Below, piece by piece: positions 23,891 through 35,421 of a DNA stretch of 64,000 bases (positions are counted from its first letter, which is position 1; every line of letters begins with the position of its first letter). The position numbers and the translations under genes are program-made. This DNA is from Corbicula japonica. Lineage: Eukaryota; Mollusca; Bivalvia; Venerida; Cyrenidae. The DNA is taken from the NCBI GenBank assembly GCA_038501625.1, contig JAZAYU010000220.1, positions 434,001-498,000 on the forward strand, given 5' to 3'. The notes below the pieces were generated by a model that was not told the origin of the DNA, did not search any database, and saw nothing but the letters and a program-made list of their open reading frames with translations.

Positions 23891-24060
23891 AGGACCTTTT
23901 CAGTCACTTTTTTAGTGACATCTTGAACAATTCTGGTAGAGATTGATCATCACTACATGACATCATTAACTGATTATTTACTCATAACTATACTGAATAT
24001 ATGTATGGGGACTTTCTACAAACCAAATCCATCTGGTGTGCAAATTGACAATATACCTTG

Positions 24061-24207
24061 GCCCAAGATCATAAAACTAAAACTGGAGACCAGTCTCAAA
24101 TTTCAAGGATCTGATTATCTGCAATGGCGACTGGTCACCATTTCAGCCAATCAGATGCTTGAGATTTGAGTCTGGTCTCTGATCTCAGTTTTATTATCTT
24201 GAGACCT
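24061..24207. mobile_element. Foldback MITE
   Basis: GAGACCAGTCTCAAATTTCA / TGAGATTTGAGTCTGGTCTC arms around GGCGACTGGTCACCATTTCA; lies ~175 bp downstream (gene sense) of E13. Confidence 0.88.
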
Positions 24208-24383
24208 TGTAATGAATGACAAACTACACTTACTATCACTACATGACATCATTAATTGATTATTTACTGAAAACTATACTGACTATATGTATGGGGAGAC
24301 TTTCTATGGATAAATGAAAACCCAATCCATCTTGTGTGCAAACTGACAATTCACCTTATAATATAATGACAAACTACACTTAC

Positions 24384-24433
24384 TATGTGCTGTACTGTCC
24401 GGGCAGCTCAGGAGGAGGATTGTGGGAGCCAGC
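24384..24433 (-). CDS. SORBS: SORBS exon E13 (50 nt)
   Basis: 50 nt, phase 0 in and phase 2 out. Acceptor TTGTTGTTGTCATTACAG is strong and donor GTAAGT is perfect. It encodes AGSHNPPPELPGQYST, then a Tyr codon completed by E14. It was found because E12 (phase 0) and E14 (phase 2) cannot be joined directly; this exon supplies exactly the missing phase shift. The PPPELPG run is proline-rich. Confidence 0.85.
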
Positions 24434-24785
24434 CTGTAATGACAACAACAACAAGTCTTACAGTACATCTAGAATATGTCTTTGTAAACCAATCTGTACC
24501 GGTATGTAAATTAGTGAGAAATTGTTTGTGCCCTGTTATCATTTGTTTGGGGATAGTTTATTTCTTAATTTAAAGCTCTGAGCAAGATCTGTTCTTGAAG
24601 ATCTTTATTGAATTTACACACTGTACTTATTTAAAACAAAATAATTCTATCCCGAGGCCATTTCTGAGTATTTTAAACACAAGGAAGAAAATAGTAACTA
24701 ATCAACTTCTGAAACAATTCATAATTCTACTGGGTTATTTGTGGTATAGTTCTCTTTCTTCTATGATATCAAAATCTAAGTACAG

Positions 24786-25236
24786 TGCTATAATTTTCCA
24801 CTTAAGGGTAACAGTATGTGCTGCTATATTTTCCCAATCATGGGTTACAATATTTGCTGCTATATTCTCCCAATTATGGGTTACAATATGTGCTGCTATA
24901 TTCTAACATTCGGTTTACAGTAGCTGTATTCTCCGACTCTTAGGTTACAATACATGTATAAGCTTCTATATTCTCCCACTTCTGGGTAAAAATGAGTGGC
25001 AATATTCTCCATCTTTGAGTTACAATATCAGCTATATTAATTAACTTAAGGGTTACAATATAAGCAGCTTTATTCTCCCACTTTTGGGTTACAATTTTAT
25101 CTACTTCAGTTCTCCCACTTTAGGGTTACAATATCAGTTCCTATATTCTCCCATTTTGGGGTGCTATATTCTCCCACTTTGGGGTGCTATATTCTCCCAT
25201 TTTGGGGTGCTATATACTCCTACTTTAGGGATACAA
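24786..25236. repeat. ~40-bp minisatellite with a homogenised 24-bp sub-array
   Basis: GGGTTACAATATGTGCTGCT and ATATTCTCCCA units repeat about 11 times; at 25148-25215 the unit shortens to GGTGCTATATTCTCCCACTT. It lies upstream of E13. Confidence 0.9.
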
Positions 25237-25766
25237 TATCAGCTGTCAAAAGGCACTGTGCTTGTAACAGGTACTTGGTTAGTTAAAGCATACAATTTAT
25301 TTACTGCATTTCAAATAAACACCTGAAATAACAGAAAATGTATTATGAAAATGTACAATGCCAAGTAAAAAAGCAATTAATTACATTAGCAAAGTGTTCC
25401 AATCAGCATGCTTGTTTTTTTTTGTTGTTGTTTAGGAACTATTTACAAAACACTACCAAGCAAAAACATTCAAAATTTCATGCAAAAAAAGTTTGCTGTT
25501 TATTAGGAAGCTGCTTCAAGAAAAAACAAGAAACCAATAATCGCTCACCTGACTCAAAATGACTTGAAGAAAAAGAATGTGCATTTCTCCAAGACCTTAA
25601 CTTTGTAATATTATTATGTAACTGAAGGTCAAAATCCTTCTAAAAAACCTTGTTGAAATCCTTTAGTCGTTTAGCAAATAACTGATATAGAAGATCAAAT
25701 TTCTGATACCATTTGGGGGAATTCATATGGACAATTTAGGAGAAGACCATGAACCAATGCCTGGCT

Positions 25767-25910
25767 CCAGGGTTATGATACTGAGCACAGAATCCAATCT
25801 TTAGCTTTCCATTGGTCCATTCTTAGACTGTTCTCAATATTAACCAATCAGATTGCAGAAAAACTGTGACTGGTTCATATCCTCAGTTTTATAACCTTGG
25901 GAGCTGGAAT
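25767..25910. mobile_element. Foldback MITE, old copy
   Basis: CCAGGGTTATGATACTGAGC...AACCAATCAGATTGCAGAAA...TCAGTTTTATAACCTTGGG; arms diverged. Confidence 0.65.
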
Positions 25911-26395
25911 TGGGAGCTACCACAGCTGTTGGGTCAGGTGAGCTAGAGGCAGTATTACTGTTCAGTTGGTTATGATAGTAAGGGAGCAAGGTACGGTTTT
26001 GTCAGTGAAGATGAAACATCTAATAGGCAAAACAACTAGGACTTCAAACAAATACTGTTCCTACAAAGTTTTTGGTGTGTGAATATGTATGTGTACCATA
26101 CTGTACTTAGTTTATATATTAGCCTGGCACCAGCTAGATGGTTTATTAAGAAAACACTGAAATACTTATTATCTCCTTTTTTATTCATTTCATTTTCTCT
26201 TTTTTTACTGATTTGCTGAACCATCTATGTTCTGGGAGATAAGGGAAGTAAAATGCATGCCAGTAAGGTACCTGGAGTTGCTTTTCTTGGAGGTATTGAT
26301 GATTATTGTATAATTGACATGAGAATATATTATAACAGAACATAGGGACAGGAGCCAGTCTATTTATATATATGCAAGTTTACAAAGTACTTCAT

Positions 26396-26525
26396 AGTTG
26401 TACTACTTAGCTGATACCAGTAAGACTTAGTGTACTACTTATTTTATATACTTAAGTGTACTACTTAGTATAAGTAAGTGTAATACTTAGTTTATAATGT
26501 GAGTGTACTACTTAGTTTATATAAT
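26396..26525. repeat. ~28-bp minisatellite (GTGTACTACTTAGTTTATA)
   Basis: About five degenerate copies of GTGTACTACTTAGT followed by TATATAAT. Confidence 0.8.
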
Positions 26526-27532
26526 TATATAAGTGGTGCGCCTTTAAAGCTTTATATAAAATTGTGTATAATTTTGTAAATTGTATTAATGATACAAAAA
26601 ATTTAAGTATATTAAGGTGTATCATTGAGAACCCATTCACTGTAAAGTAAAGAGTTTTAATGCAGGCTTTAAGGATTAGTACATACAAAACAAATACATC
26701 TTATCATATTTATATATTATACATTACTTAAATTATTAAGCATTGATAAATGATCATAAAAGAATCACAGGAAAACTCGAGAGCTTAGTCCAAAACAAAA
26801 TTGGGGTAGTTACAACATTAAGGGTTGGGAGACAGGGATTTGTCAGTTGAGAAACATTTAGATCAGCTCTCGATTTTCAAACAAGAGGTTCAGATAGCAC
26901 TGAATCACTCACATGAATCCTAGCTCATATAGACCGATGCAGTGTTCAAATATCTTTATTAAGCACGAAATCCCTTGTTGGTCAACCGATCGAAAATATT
27001 ATTCATTACATCCATTCATTAATGGTGCCCCCAGGTTTGTGCTGGCAGCTTTGTCAAGCAACAGAAATATATGTTAGTCAGACTTTCTTTACTGGCAAGT
27101 TTGAACTAAAAATAAAATAAAGCAGCTAGGGTGTTTCGGACTTGACTATAGATGATAGATGGATAGATTCCATACAATACTTAATCACAATTGCTTTTGT
27201 AAGCTAAAAAAGATCATGCAAAAATAGTTTTTATAAACACCTGAAACTCTTTGCACAAAAAGACCATGCAAAAATAGTTATAATAATCAGTTTAAACTCT
27301 TTGCACTACAAAAAGAAAACCCCGTATCTACAGGAAGCTATTCTTCTGCAAGGAAAGCACCATTAGCAATAAACAACCACGCCACACAATTTACACTTCC
27401 ATACTCGAAAGCCTCATAGCATATTTTGCAGCCTTAATTGCAACTTTTCATAAGCTATATAAACTTAAGCAAATATAAGCACATTTTTTTCCATTTTTAT
27501 AACATGTTTCAGTTATGTATTTCTCTGGGATT
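26526..27532. other. Intron sequence, no gene seen
   Basis: AT-rich; includes a ~60-bp direct duplication at about 27207-27304 (GATCATGCAAAAATAGTT). No coding signal recognised. Confidence 0.5.
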
Positions 27533-27774
27533 TTAACTCTTTCCTCCATATATACCCATTTTTACGCATGTGCGACCAGTGAAGATGCAGATCAGCCAGC
27601 ACATCTGTGCCGTCTTTTCAGGATCTGCACTGGTTGCATTTTGGTCAGAAATAACCTAACAAATCATTAAGCGAACAGTGCAGATCCTGATCAGACGGCA
27701 CTGATGTGCCGGCTGATCTGGATCTACACTGATTGCCCATACAATAAAGGTGTGTCTATGGAGGAAAGGGTTAA
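27533..27774. mobile_element. TTAA-MITE, full-length 242 bp
   Basis: TTAACTCTTTCCTCCATATA to TATGGAGGAAAGGGTTAA; both hairpins well preserved. Confidence 0.93.
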
Positions 27775-28162
27775 ATTTGTGGATTGGTCTGCCCACAAAC
27801 CCCACAAAACTTAGTACCCCATAAATATTAATGATTCTAAATTAGAGTATACTCTCAATAAATATCGCAACTTTCAATAGGTGGTATTGCATGGTAGGCA
27901 AACTTAGATAACAGACAATTTAATTAAGGATCCAATTAAATAATTAATCATTGCATTCATTACACATTCACCTTTACCCCACAGAATTTTTTCACTTATT
28001 TATGACTGAAACAAATAACAAATTCAATCCTTTATAAAACTGTCAATTTTCCAATTTTTTTTTTTTGTTAATGCAATATCATCCAAGATGGCTCAGCTTT
28101 TCACAACAACGTCAAAATATGCAATTCACTGCAGCAACGCACTAGTCGAGTGTAAATATTGT

Positions 28163-28378
28163 TTAACTCTTTAATCCATTGATAACAATATAGGTAAACA
28201 GTGTAGATCTGAATCAGCTGGCACATCCACGCTGTCTATTCAGGATCTACATTGTTCACCTTTGAATGATAAGGTTATTTCTGACCAAGATGCCAACAGA
28301 CTAGATCCTGATCATTTGCCAGATGATCTGGATCTACACCGATTTCAAATGCAGTAAAACCCTTATAAATGGAGTTAA
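28163..28378. mobile_element. TTAA-MITE, diverged
   Basis: TTAACTCTTTAATCCATTG start, ATAAATGGAGTTAA end; about 90 nt from the E12 donor. Confidence 0.8.
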
Positions 28379-28467
28379 ATGGATATTAGAAAGTGCTGCA
28401 AATATCATGAGGCTTTACAGAATGAAAGAATAAATAAGTTTGTCAATAATGTCTACGGTTATTCTAC

Positions 28468-28560
28468 CTTCGTTTTCTTATAGGACTGACTTCGCTTCCG
28501 GGCGAGTTTTTGTCGTTCTGCTGGTGACAGTCCTGTATAGGACTTGGGTCGCTCTGACCG
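28468..28560 (-). CDS. SORBS: SORBS exon E12 (93 nt): basic LSPAERQKLARKRSQSYKK
   Basis: 93 nt, phase 0 on both sides. Acceptor CATGTAGCAG, donor GTAGAA. It reads RSERPKSYTGLSPAERQKLA and then RKRSQSYKKTK, a strongly basic helix-prone segment. Such an LSPAERQ...KR stretch sits between SoHo and SH3 domains in SORBS proteins as I recall. It is skippable without frameshift. Confidence 0.87.
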
Positions 28561-28663
28561 CTGCTACATGTATCAAATCAAAATAACATATCATGCACAA
28601 GTTACACCAAAATAACTAGTTTTGGTCTATATTCCTTAACTAGATGTTTCCACAATCTGAGTG

Positions 28664-28882
28664 TTCTCCATGTACCATGTACTACTGTTAATGACACATA
28701 CCATGTACTTCTGTTTAGGTCACACACCATGTACTACTGTTAATGACACAACCATGTACTTCTGTTTATGGCACTTGCCATGTACTACTGTTTTATGACA
28801 CGTACCATGTACTACTGTTTATGACACGTGCCATGTACCAGTATTTATGACACGTGACATGTACCACTATTTATGACATTGC
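28664..28882. repeat. ~31-bp minisatellite (CCATGTACTACTGTTTATGA)
   Basis: Seven to eight copies starting about 105 nt upstream of the E12 acceptor (28560), with alternating ACTACTG/ACTTCTG variants, i.e. a two-unit higher order in the first half. Confidence 0.9.
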
Positions 28883-29344
28883 AGTAGCAAATTTCAACCT
28901 TGCATGTGTGTTAACATAGTAAACATACACTTGTCAAAATATTGTGTTTTGTCAAAAAATTTGTGAGTGGCTGTTTCTGCAAACAAGTGCCAGAAGAAAT
29001 GTTTTTCATCACAAAATGAATACACTCTCAAGACAGAAATTCATGGCAGCGAAGTGCAAAATGTGTTAATATTGAAAAATGACAACTCTATAAAGAAATA
29101 ACATGGAAACTACCAGGTATGGTCGCTGTCAGTGCAAAAACCTGTATAAATACCATTGAAATAAGGAAGCGTTATACCGTTTCTGCAATAAGGTAATGTT
29201 ATTACTCTCAGGAAATGGAAACATCTAATCAAGTACTCTACTAACAAAGACAATGCAATCAATTATTCAGACAGTCAGTATACATAATACATCATTCACA
29301 GAGCATGCTTCAATGTATTTTCAAGGTCCCTACATTATTCTGTG

Positions 29345-29490
29345 CCCAAGGTCATGAAACTGAATCTGTATACCAGTCTCAAATCTCAAGAATCTATTTG
29401 GGTGAAATGGCGACTGGTCGCCATTTCAGCCAATCAGATGCTTGAGATTTGAGACTGGTTTCCAATCTCAGTTTTATAATCTTTGGCCCT
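29345..29490. mobile_element. Foldback MITE
   Basis: ACCAGTCTCAAATCTCAAGA / CTTGAGATTTGAGACTGGTT arms, GGCGACTGGTCGCCATTTCA centre; flanked by CCCAAGG and CTTTGGCCCTGG. Confidence 0.92.
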
Positions 29491-29855
29491 GGTATTTGTT
29501 CTATACTTCAAAACAACTACAGCTATTGGCTACAATTTTTTTTTAATTACAGTAATTATGACAAAAAATTGACAAATTTTACTGGTTTGTCGACCAAAGA
29601 TTTTACCTAAATTTTAATGAAATCCAGTTCTAGTCCTTTTAAAGAATCTGTATATCCTAACACAAGTGATTATCCTATTGTGGCAGATGCATTCAGCATG
29701 AACTAGGCAGTTTTCTTGTTGGAAAGGTATTGATTGCTCAATTACATACATCAATCTTCACCCATCAATTTGTTATCAGTCCTAATTAAGATTGTTTATA
29801 CATGGTCTCCATAATAAAATTAGTGAAGCAACTGACAGCCAGTAAAATTCTATCA

Positions 29856-30097
29856 TTAACCCTTTCCTCCATAGTTTTACCTTTATGGCTTGGGTGAACA
29901 TTGTAAATGCAGATCAGCTGGCAATACTGTGCAGTCTGTTCAGGATTTACACCCGTCACTTCTTAGTCAAAAATAAACTGATGATTCTGGAAGTGTACAG
30001 TGTAGATCCTGATCAGACTGCACAGATGTCACAGCTGATCTGGATCTAAACTGGGTTTACATGGGATAAAAGCCATATCCATGAAGGAAAGTGTTAA
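29856..30097. mobile_element. TTAA-MITE, full-length 242 bp
   Basis: TTAACCCTTTCCTCCATAG to CATGAAGGAAAGTGTTAA. Confidence 0.9.
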
Positions 30098-30148
30098 GTA
30101 GCCTATCCCCAAAGCACCGGATGACTTCCAAGTAAAGTCAAGAACGTA

Positions 30149-30173
30149 TTCCCCCCCCCCCCCCCCCCCCCCC
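30149..30173. repeat. Poly-C tract (~24 C)
   Basis: Uninterrupted cytosines followed by ACCCC; the gene transcript would carry a G tract here. The length may be an assembly estimate. Confidence 0.9.
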
Positions 30174-31084
30174 CACCCCTTGCCCCAATGACACTAAGCA
30201 ATTCTGATACAAGTTGACCACTTTAAAGAGGACATATTAAGGACTTACTGTACAGCTTAACTTCTGTCCTTAACAGACAACACAACATTATTTGTACAGA
30301 ATAAGCCACCATAGTTTTAATCATTCATAATATCTGAAACACCAGTTAATCCTTGAACACTTAATCGGAAATAAAACATGTTGAGCAGTCAATAACCTAC
30401 AGCTGTTACAAGTCAAACCCTTTGTGCAATGTAATATTCTACTTTATTTCAGGCTTTCGGACATAATCATTGTATCTCCATGTTTACAAAAAAACAACAT
30501 GAAAACAAAGATGATTTTCTCTTTGATATATATTATGCCCCATACTTCTCAGGTGTTCTAGCAAGAGTTACAGCCCTTTTCATTATGTTTATTTCTAGGA
30601 TTCTGTCCATTTGATTAAGTCTGCGGCAGTACCAGAAATGTATTCTGCATTCCCTAATATTTTTATTTCAAGGGTAAGGTTTTCCTATCAATAAAACTAA
30701 CATTTGCAGAGATAACTGCAAGAGTTACAGCCCTTTTCATTAAGTCTTAAAATGGATTGGACAAATTAACATGATTATTATTGTGAAAAAGCAATCAATT
30801 TAGCAGAAATAGATGAATAATTTTCACTACTACCCTACTGTCAAGCTACCATTAAACTAGTATCATTACCTTGTAACCATCTTAACATGTATCTAATACA
30901 TCAACTGAATACATGCACATGTAAGGGAGGCAACCTACTGAACTTCAACATGGGCCATGCAGATTTACACACCCTTCCTGTGCAACCAAATCATCCTACA
31001 TGCAAAAACAAACATAAGAGTATCCAACAGAACATGACCCTGGCCACATTGAACACAATTTGAGAAAATGCGCACATTTCTTAC

Positions 31085-31199
31085 CGTTTTAGACTCCCTA
31101 AATGCTATAGACGAGAATCCTGGTTCGTAGTCTACGATACTGCGGGGCTGATTACGGTACACATCCAGTGTGGATCTTGCGCTTGGTGGGGACCATTCA
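31085..31199 (-). CDS. SORBS: SORBS exon E11: conserved SIVDYEPG block
   Basis: 115 nt, phase 2 in and phase 0 out. Acceptor GTGGCTTTCAG, donor GTAAGA. It encodes EWSPPSARSTLDVYRNQPRS and then IVDYEPGFSSIAFRESKT. The second part matches the SORBS signature remembered from human SORBS2 (SEPRSIFEYEPGKSSIL), a proline/tyrosine element between SoHo and SH3 regions. This is one of the strongest family identifiers in the window. Confidence 0.93.
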
Positions 31200-31224
31200 C
31201 TGAAAGCCACAAACACAATTTTCA

Positions 31225-31405
31225 TTAACCATTTACTCCATAGGATAAAGGCCCATATCCCATGGGCATGGTTCCTTTCTAATGGATGACCTGTGTAGAT
31301 CCAGATCTGCCAGCACATCCATGAAGTCTGATCATCCTTAGGATCTACACCTACACCAATGTGCAGACAGATATAAATGGACACTGGTCACACGTGTCTA
31401 AGCAA
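31225..31405. mobile_element. TTAA-MITE, rearranged
   Basis: TTAACCATTTACTCCATAGG start, hairpin 1 with insertions, truncated second part. The start lies ~25 nt upstream of the E11 acceptor. Confidence 0.68.
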
Positions 31406-31436
31406 CCTACCCAACATTCTAGAATTCAAACATCAC

Positions 31437-31581
31437 TTAATCATTTACTCCTATGTACTAATTTTATCACATGTATGACCAGTATAGATCTAAATTGGCA
31501 AATACATCTGTGCCGGCAGATCTGGGCCTGCACTGTTGGCTCACATGATAAAAGTTATTTCTAAGGAGTAAAGAGTAATTA
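31437..31581. mobile_element. TTAA-MITE deletion derivative (~145 bp)
   Basis: CTTAATCATTTACTCCTATG to AAGGAGTAAAGAGTAATTAA with a single hybrid hairpin. Confidence 0.75.
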
Positions 31582-31770
31582 ACAGCAACTGTTAAATCGA
31601 AAAAGTTTTCTTCAGTGGCTATTTCCCTTGTTTTTGATACAATTACTGACCACAAGTGTTTCTATAATTAGCGCTGCATTTAAAACTTACCTTATGCGAC
31701 CCAGTTTTTCTCCCCAAAAAATTCAGAATTAGCAGGTTCATGAACATACAGGTTTCATTTAATTTGATTT

Positions 31771-31928
31771 GAGGATTGTTCAGAAAGTTCTTTATTCAAT
31801 ACACGAGGGTTGTTCAGGAAGATCTTTAATTCAATGTATGTGGATTGTTCAGAAAGTTCTTAAATCAATAAAAGAGGGTTGTTCAGAAAGTTTTTAATTT
31901 CAATATATGAGGGCTGTTCAGAAAGTTC
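31771..31928. repeat. ~35-bp array of the mariner-like terminal repeat (5 copies)
   Basis: GAGGxTTGTTCAGAAAGTTC-like units begin near 31771, 31805, 31840, 31874 and 31909; the last is the left terminus of the MITE at 31906-32041. The terminal repeat has been tandemly amplified outward. Confidence 0.85.
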
Positions 31929-32041
31929 CAAGAGGATAGTAATATTATATGATAACTTCAATTAAAAAAAATGTTATTTGCATCAGACATTTACTTTAAA
32001 TCTATCACACTTGTCTAAGAACTTTTTGAACAGTCATCATA
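31906..32041. mobile_element. mariner/Tc1-like MITE (136 bp)
   Basis: Left end TATGAGGGCTGTTCAGAAAG and right end complement of TATGATGACTGTTCAAAAAG form ~23-bp inverted repeats beginning at TA, the mariner-type target. The interior is AT-rich and non-coding. Confidence 0.72.
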
Positions 32042-32502
32042 ATTCCAACCAAACTGGGCATTTAAGCATGTATAAAAGCCCTGTTCATAACGCAATGTAT
32101 TCTACACTGAATAAATACTCCATTTTGAAAATAGCATATCCTGGGTAAAAATTATTTTTGAATGACCCAGGTAATAAATTTCATATCACATAGTTAACAC
32201 ATGCGTGCAGTGCAGTGTGTATATAGCATGTGTAATCCAGTGCAAATATATGTATGTTCATGTGTTAGTGATATTTTTTTCTCACACTAAATATAGATTT
32301 TTTTCTCACTCTAAATTTAGTATCAATAATCTTTCCTCAGTTCTACACAAGCACTAAATGCTAGTCTTCTATAAAATTAAATTATGCAGTTCTGAAACTA
32401 GACTGGAATAGGTTTCTCAACTAGTACAACCTAACATCTGTACATAAGACATTCTACTTTCAAAAGACAAAACACAACAACAGAAAGAACTGGCACAAGA
32501 GT

Positions 32503-32640
32503 GTTAAACTTGAACTGGAAACCAGTCTCCAATCAAAGCATCTGATTGGCTGAAATTCTGCACAGTCTATAAACTGACCAATCAGATTCTTTGGATTGCA
32601 GACTGGTTACCAGTCTCAGTTATCTCATCTTGGGCCCTGG
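32503..32640. mobile_element. Foldback MITE, diverged
   Basis: GAAACCAGTCTCCAATCAAA...TGACCAATCAGATTCTTTGG...CAGACTGGTTACC, right end CTTGGGCCCTGG. Confidence 0.78.
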
Positions 32641-32939
32641 CCATACCATTTAGTAAGTTTCCTGGTCCAATATGGTGCGAAGAAAAATAAAACATTAACA
32701 TTTCTTCAGGAAAAAATATTAGCTAGGATATATTTGTCAAAAATATGTGCTTTGCACTAAGTTAAACTGTGCGTGTCACGTTAACAATATGATCTCTCTG
32801 CGTATACAATGTAAAACTATATATTTGCATCAGCATACAATGCTAGTTTTTATATATATAAATAAGATATTTCATGAAGTTTCTACATGAAATTCCAAAA
32901 AATATGTACAAGTGGGTGGGGTAAATAAGTATCACCTAC

Positions 32940-32990
32940 TCAAGATATTTGATGAATTCTTCCAAGTCAGTTGGTAATGTTCCTATATCT
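32940..32990 (-). CDS. SORBS: SORBS exon E10 (51 nt, phase 2-2)
   Basis: 51 nt flanked by phase-2 introns. Acceptor CATATTTACAG, donor GTAGGT. It reads DIGTLPTDLEEFIKYLDEW across the junction with E11. The reading frame, codon-like composition and exact phase match with both neighbours support it. A TAG occurs in frame right at the donor, so use of this exon depends on splicing at GTAGGT. It can be skipped cleanly (E9 to E11 then makes Phe). Without transcript evidence it stays somewhat uncertain. Confidence 0.7.
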
Positions 32991-33636
32991 CTGTAAATAT
33001 GTAAACATGAACAATTCATACTTAATGAAACAATAATTATTTGGTTATTTACTCACTGTTGAATGTTTTAGGATTGAATTTGGCTTGTTAAAAATCACAA
33101 TTTAAAGAAAAAATTTACAAAAAATTTTAAGAAAAATAATATTTCTTTTCAAAAACTTATAGAGCTACTTGATTAATCTGATACAATTAATGCATCCATA
33201 AAAATATTCCTTATAAAGAAATGTTGTGATTTAATATACATGACTTATCTGTTACGTTTTTCCTATTAAATAAAAAAATATATTCTTAATTCCGATTTTA
33301 TGGCATGCCAGTTGCATATATAACATAACAAAGAACATTTTCATGAACAAAACATGCAGATGCATATCACATTAAACAATTTCATATTTTAAATTAGAAT
33401 ACCTGAGTTTTGAGGCAAGCTTTAATCCACTTTATTTCAATGAGTTTTCCGAACACAGCCTCTTGTATTTTATTGATTTCAAATTAGTCAATAGCGTGCT
33501 TCATATTACCTTGGTAACGGAACTGTTAACCAAGGTCTAATATGCGACATTCACAGAAAATACCTTATGACGGTGCAAGGTGAGATATTGTCTAATGAAA
33601 CAGAAATCTTCTAAACATTCGAACCCATGCTGCATG

Positions 33637-34033
33637 TCTAATGAATATGACAAACAATAGACACAATGCTCAGGCAATATTGATCAAAGTAACATCAGGC
33701 ATGCTGAATTCATTAACACTTTCCTCCATAGATACCCGTTTATTGCATGGGCGAACAGTTTAGATCCAGATCAGCCGGCAGATCCATGCCTTCTGATCAG
33801 GATCTGCACTGGTCGCATTTTAGTCAAAAATAACCTGATGAATATAAAAGCGAACAGTTCAGATCCTGATCAGACGGCACAGATGTGCCGGCTGATCTGG
33901 ATCTAAACTGTTCGCCCTTGCAATAAAGGTGTGTCTATGGAGGAAAGGGCTAATGAACATGACAAACAATGGACAATGTTCAGGCAATATTGATCAAAGT
34001 AACATCAGGTATGGTGTTTTCATTTCATTAACA
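33637..34033. repeat. ~78-bp direct repeats flanking a TTAA-MITE
   Basis: CTAATGAATATGACAAACAA...GTAACATCAGGCATG at 33638-33712 recurs as CTAATGAACATGACAAACAA...GTAACATCAGGTATG starting at 33950, immediately after the MITE. Both copies run to CATTAACACT. Confidence 0.9.
33713..33953. mobile_element. TTAA-MITE, well preserved, between direct repeats
   Basis: TTAACACTTTCCTCCATAG to ATGGAGGAAAGGGCTAA; hairpins AACAGTTTAGATCCAGATC and AACAGTTCAGATCCTGATC. Confidence 0.92.
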
Positions 34034-34116
34034 CTCTTCCTTACTTTGTCTTTATATGGAAACAATAACGAATTTAATACTACAGTAATGCAGTCTCGCT
34101 CTAAATATTTAATAAC

Positions 34117-34362
34117 AACCCTTTACTCCATGGATATGCCTTTGACCACATGAGCGACCAGTGTAGATCCAGATCAGCTGGAACATTTGTGCTGTTTAAC
34201 CTCTAACCTGAATCTACAATGTTCCATTCTTGGTCAGAAATAACCTAAAGAATTTAAAAAAGACTGGTGTAGATCCAGATCAGATGGCACAGATATGCTG
34301 ACAGATCTGGTTCTACACTGGTCACCCACGGGATAAAAGCCATATTTCATCAAGGAAATTTG
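34117..34362. mobile_element. TTAA-MITE, diverged
   Basis: ACAACCCTTTACTCCATGG start, CATCAAGGAAATTTGAAG end; two hairpins. Confidence 0.8.
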
Positions 34363-35289
34363 AAGAGTTCATATACTATGGATAAAAAAACAACAAATGA
34401 AAATAATGTAAGAACAAAATATTTATCATGCAGTTCCTGTGAGTTAAAGCTGAATAAATTAACAGAAAATGTGGTCTCCTTAAATTTTCACTTCATTTTT
34501 CTTTTAGTATATTTGCAGTCTTGGCTCATCTGCCCCAGTAAATAATGTCTACTTTTAACAGCAAAATTTATATGTTCTGTTTACATGCTCACAACAAGTG
34601 CAAAATACCTATCTATACTTGTGATAAAAACAAGGGGAAAAGCATGGCCAGAAAAAAACAACCGATCACGAACACTATAACAATGGTTATAATGGTTATA
34701 ACATCGATTATACCTGCTAAAGCATGGATCAGATCTTCAAAATGCACAACGGGGGAAAAATGACAGTAAAATGCTGGTTAAAGGAGGACAACTCAAACAC
34801 ATAAAACAAGCAGAAGCCCAGTGGCTAAATACTCCTCCATGGAGGGAGAGTAAGCTCCTCCATTGTGAAGAGCTAGGGAGGCTGAAAGTAGCATTTGCCA
34901 AAACAACTCACCCTCAGTGCTTTTAATATTTTTAAAACAGGTAATTAAATAAAATCAATCACTTAAAATGACAGGTAAAATGATATTTTAAATCACATCT
35001 GCAGACAGTTAATCACGATCATTAGTGGGGAAAACATCTGCCGATAAACATTAAACTGATACAAAATGTGTACCCAAGTTTTTATTTCCTTACTCCACAA
35101 TGATATTTCTAACACAGCAGTGCTTTTCAGAATTCAATAATGTTAACAGGCATAATAAATTTTGCAAGTATGCCTCTCAACAGACATCTAATATGAATGA
35201 GAACCATGTTTAACATTTACCCGCTAAATTAATGTAACCATCTCACTTTTCGTTCATTTTTAGCTGGTTCATTCATTGTCCATGTGGGT
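34363..35289. other. Intron sequence, no gene seen
   Basis: AT-rich with a GC-richer patch at 34830-34920 (CTCCTCCATGGAGGGAG, then CTCCTCCATTGTGAAGAGC) that looks like part of an unknown repeat. The open reading there is in the wrong phase for the gene. Confidence 0.45.
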
Positions 35290-35402
35290 TGTTAACAGAA
35301 ATTTTTTAACTGAAATGCGAACTGTGTAGACCCTGGTTGGACTATGTTGACACGCAGGTTGATCTGGGTCTACATTGGTCATTCGGTGCTTAAAGGGTTA
35401 AA
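35290..35402. mobile_element. TTAA-MITE, right half, decayed
   Basis: GAACTGTGTAGACCCTGG...CGCAGGTTGATCTGGGTCTA...GCTTAAAGGGTTAA. Confidence 0.65.
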
Positions 35403-35421
35403 CAACTGACAATCATTCGTA

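Noticed and set aside
28668..28880. CRISPR-like repeat array
   Set aside because: Units are contiguous degenerate minisatellite repeats without unique spacers, in an animal intron.
31685..31742. Perfect donor CATAAG|GTAAGT in the E10-E11 intron with an open stretch starting ATGTTCATG
   Set aside because: The phase does not match E11 and E11 read in that phase opens with TGA; no acceptor gives a multiple-of-three exon.
34835..34885. SLALHNGGAYSPSMEE open segment after acceptor CTACTTTCAG
   Set aside because: It reads in phase 1 while the surrounding intron is phase 2; sequence also looks like part of a repeat.
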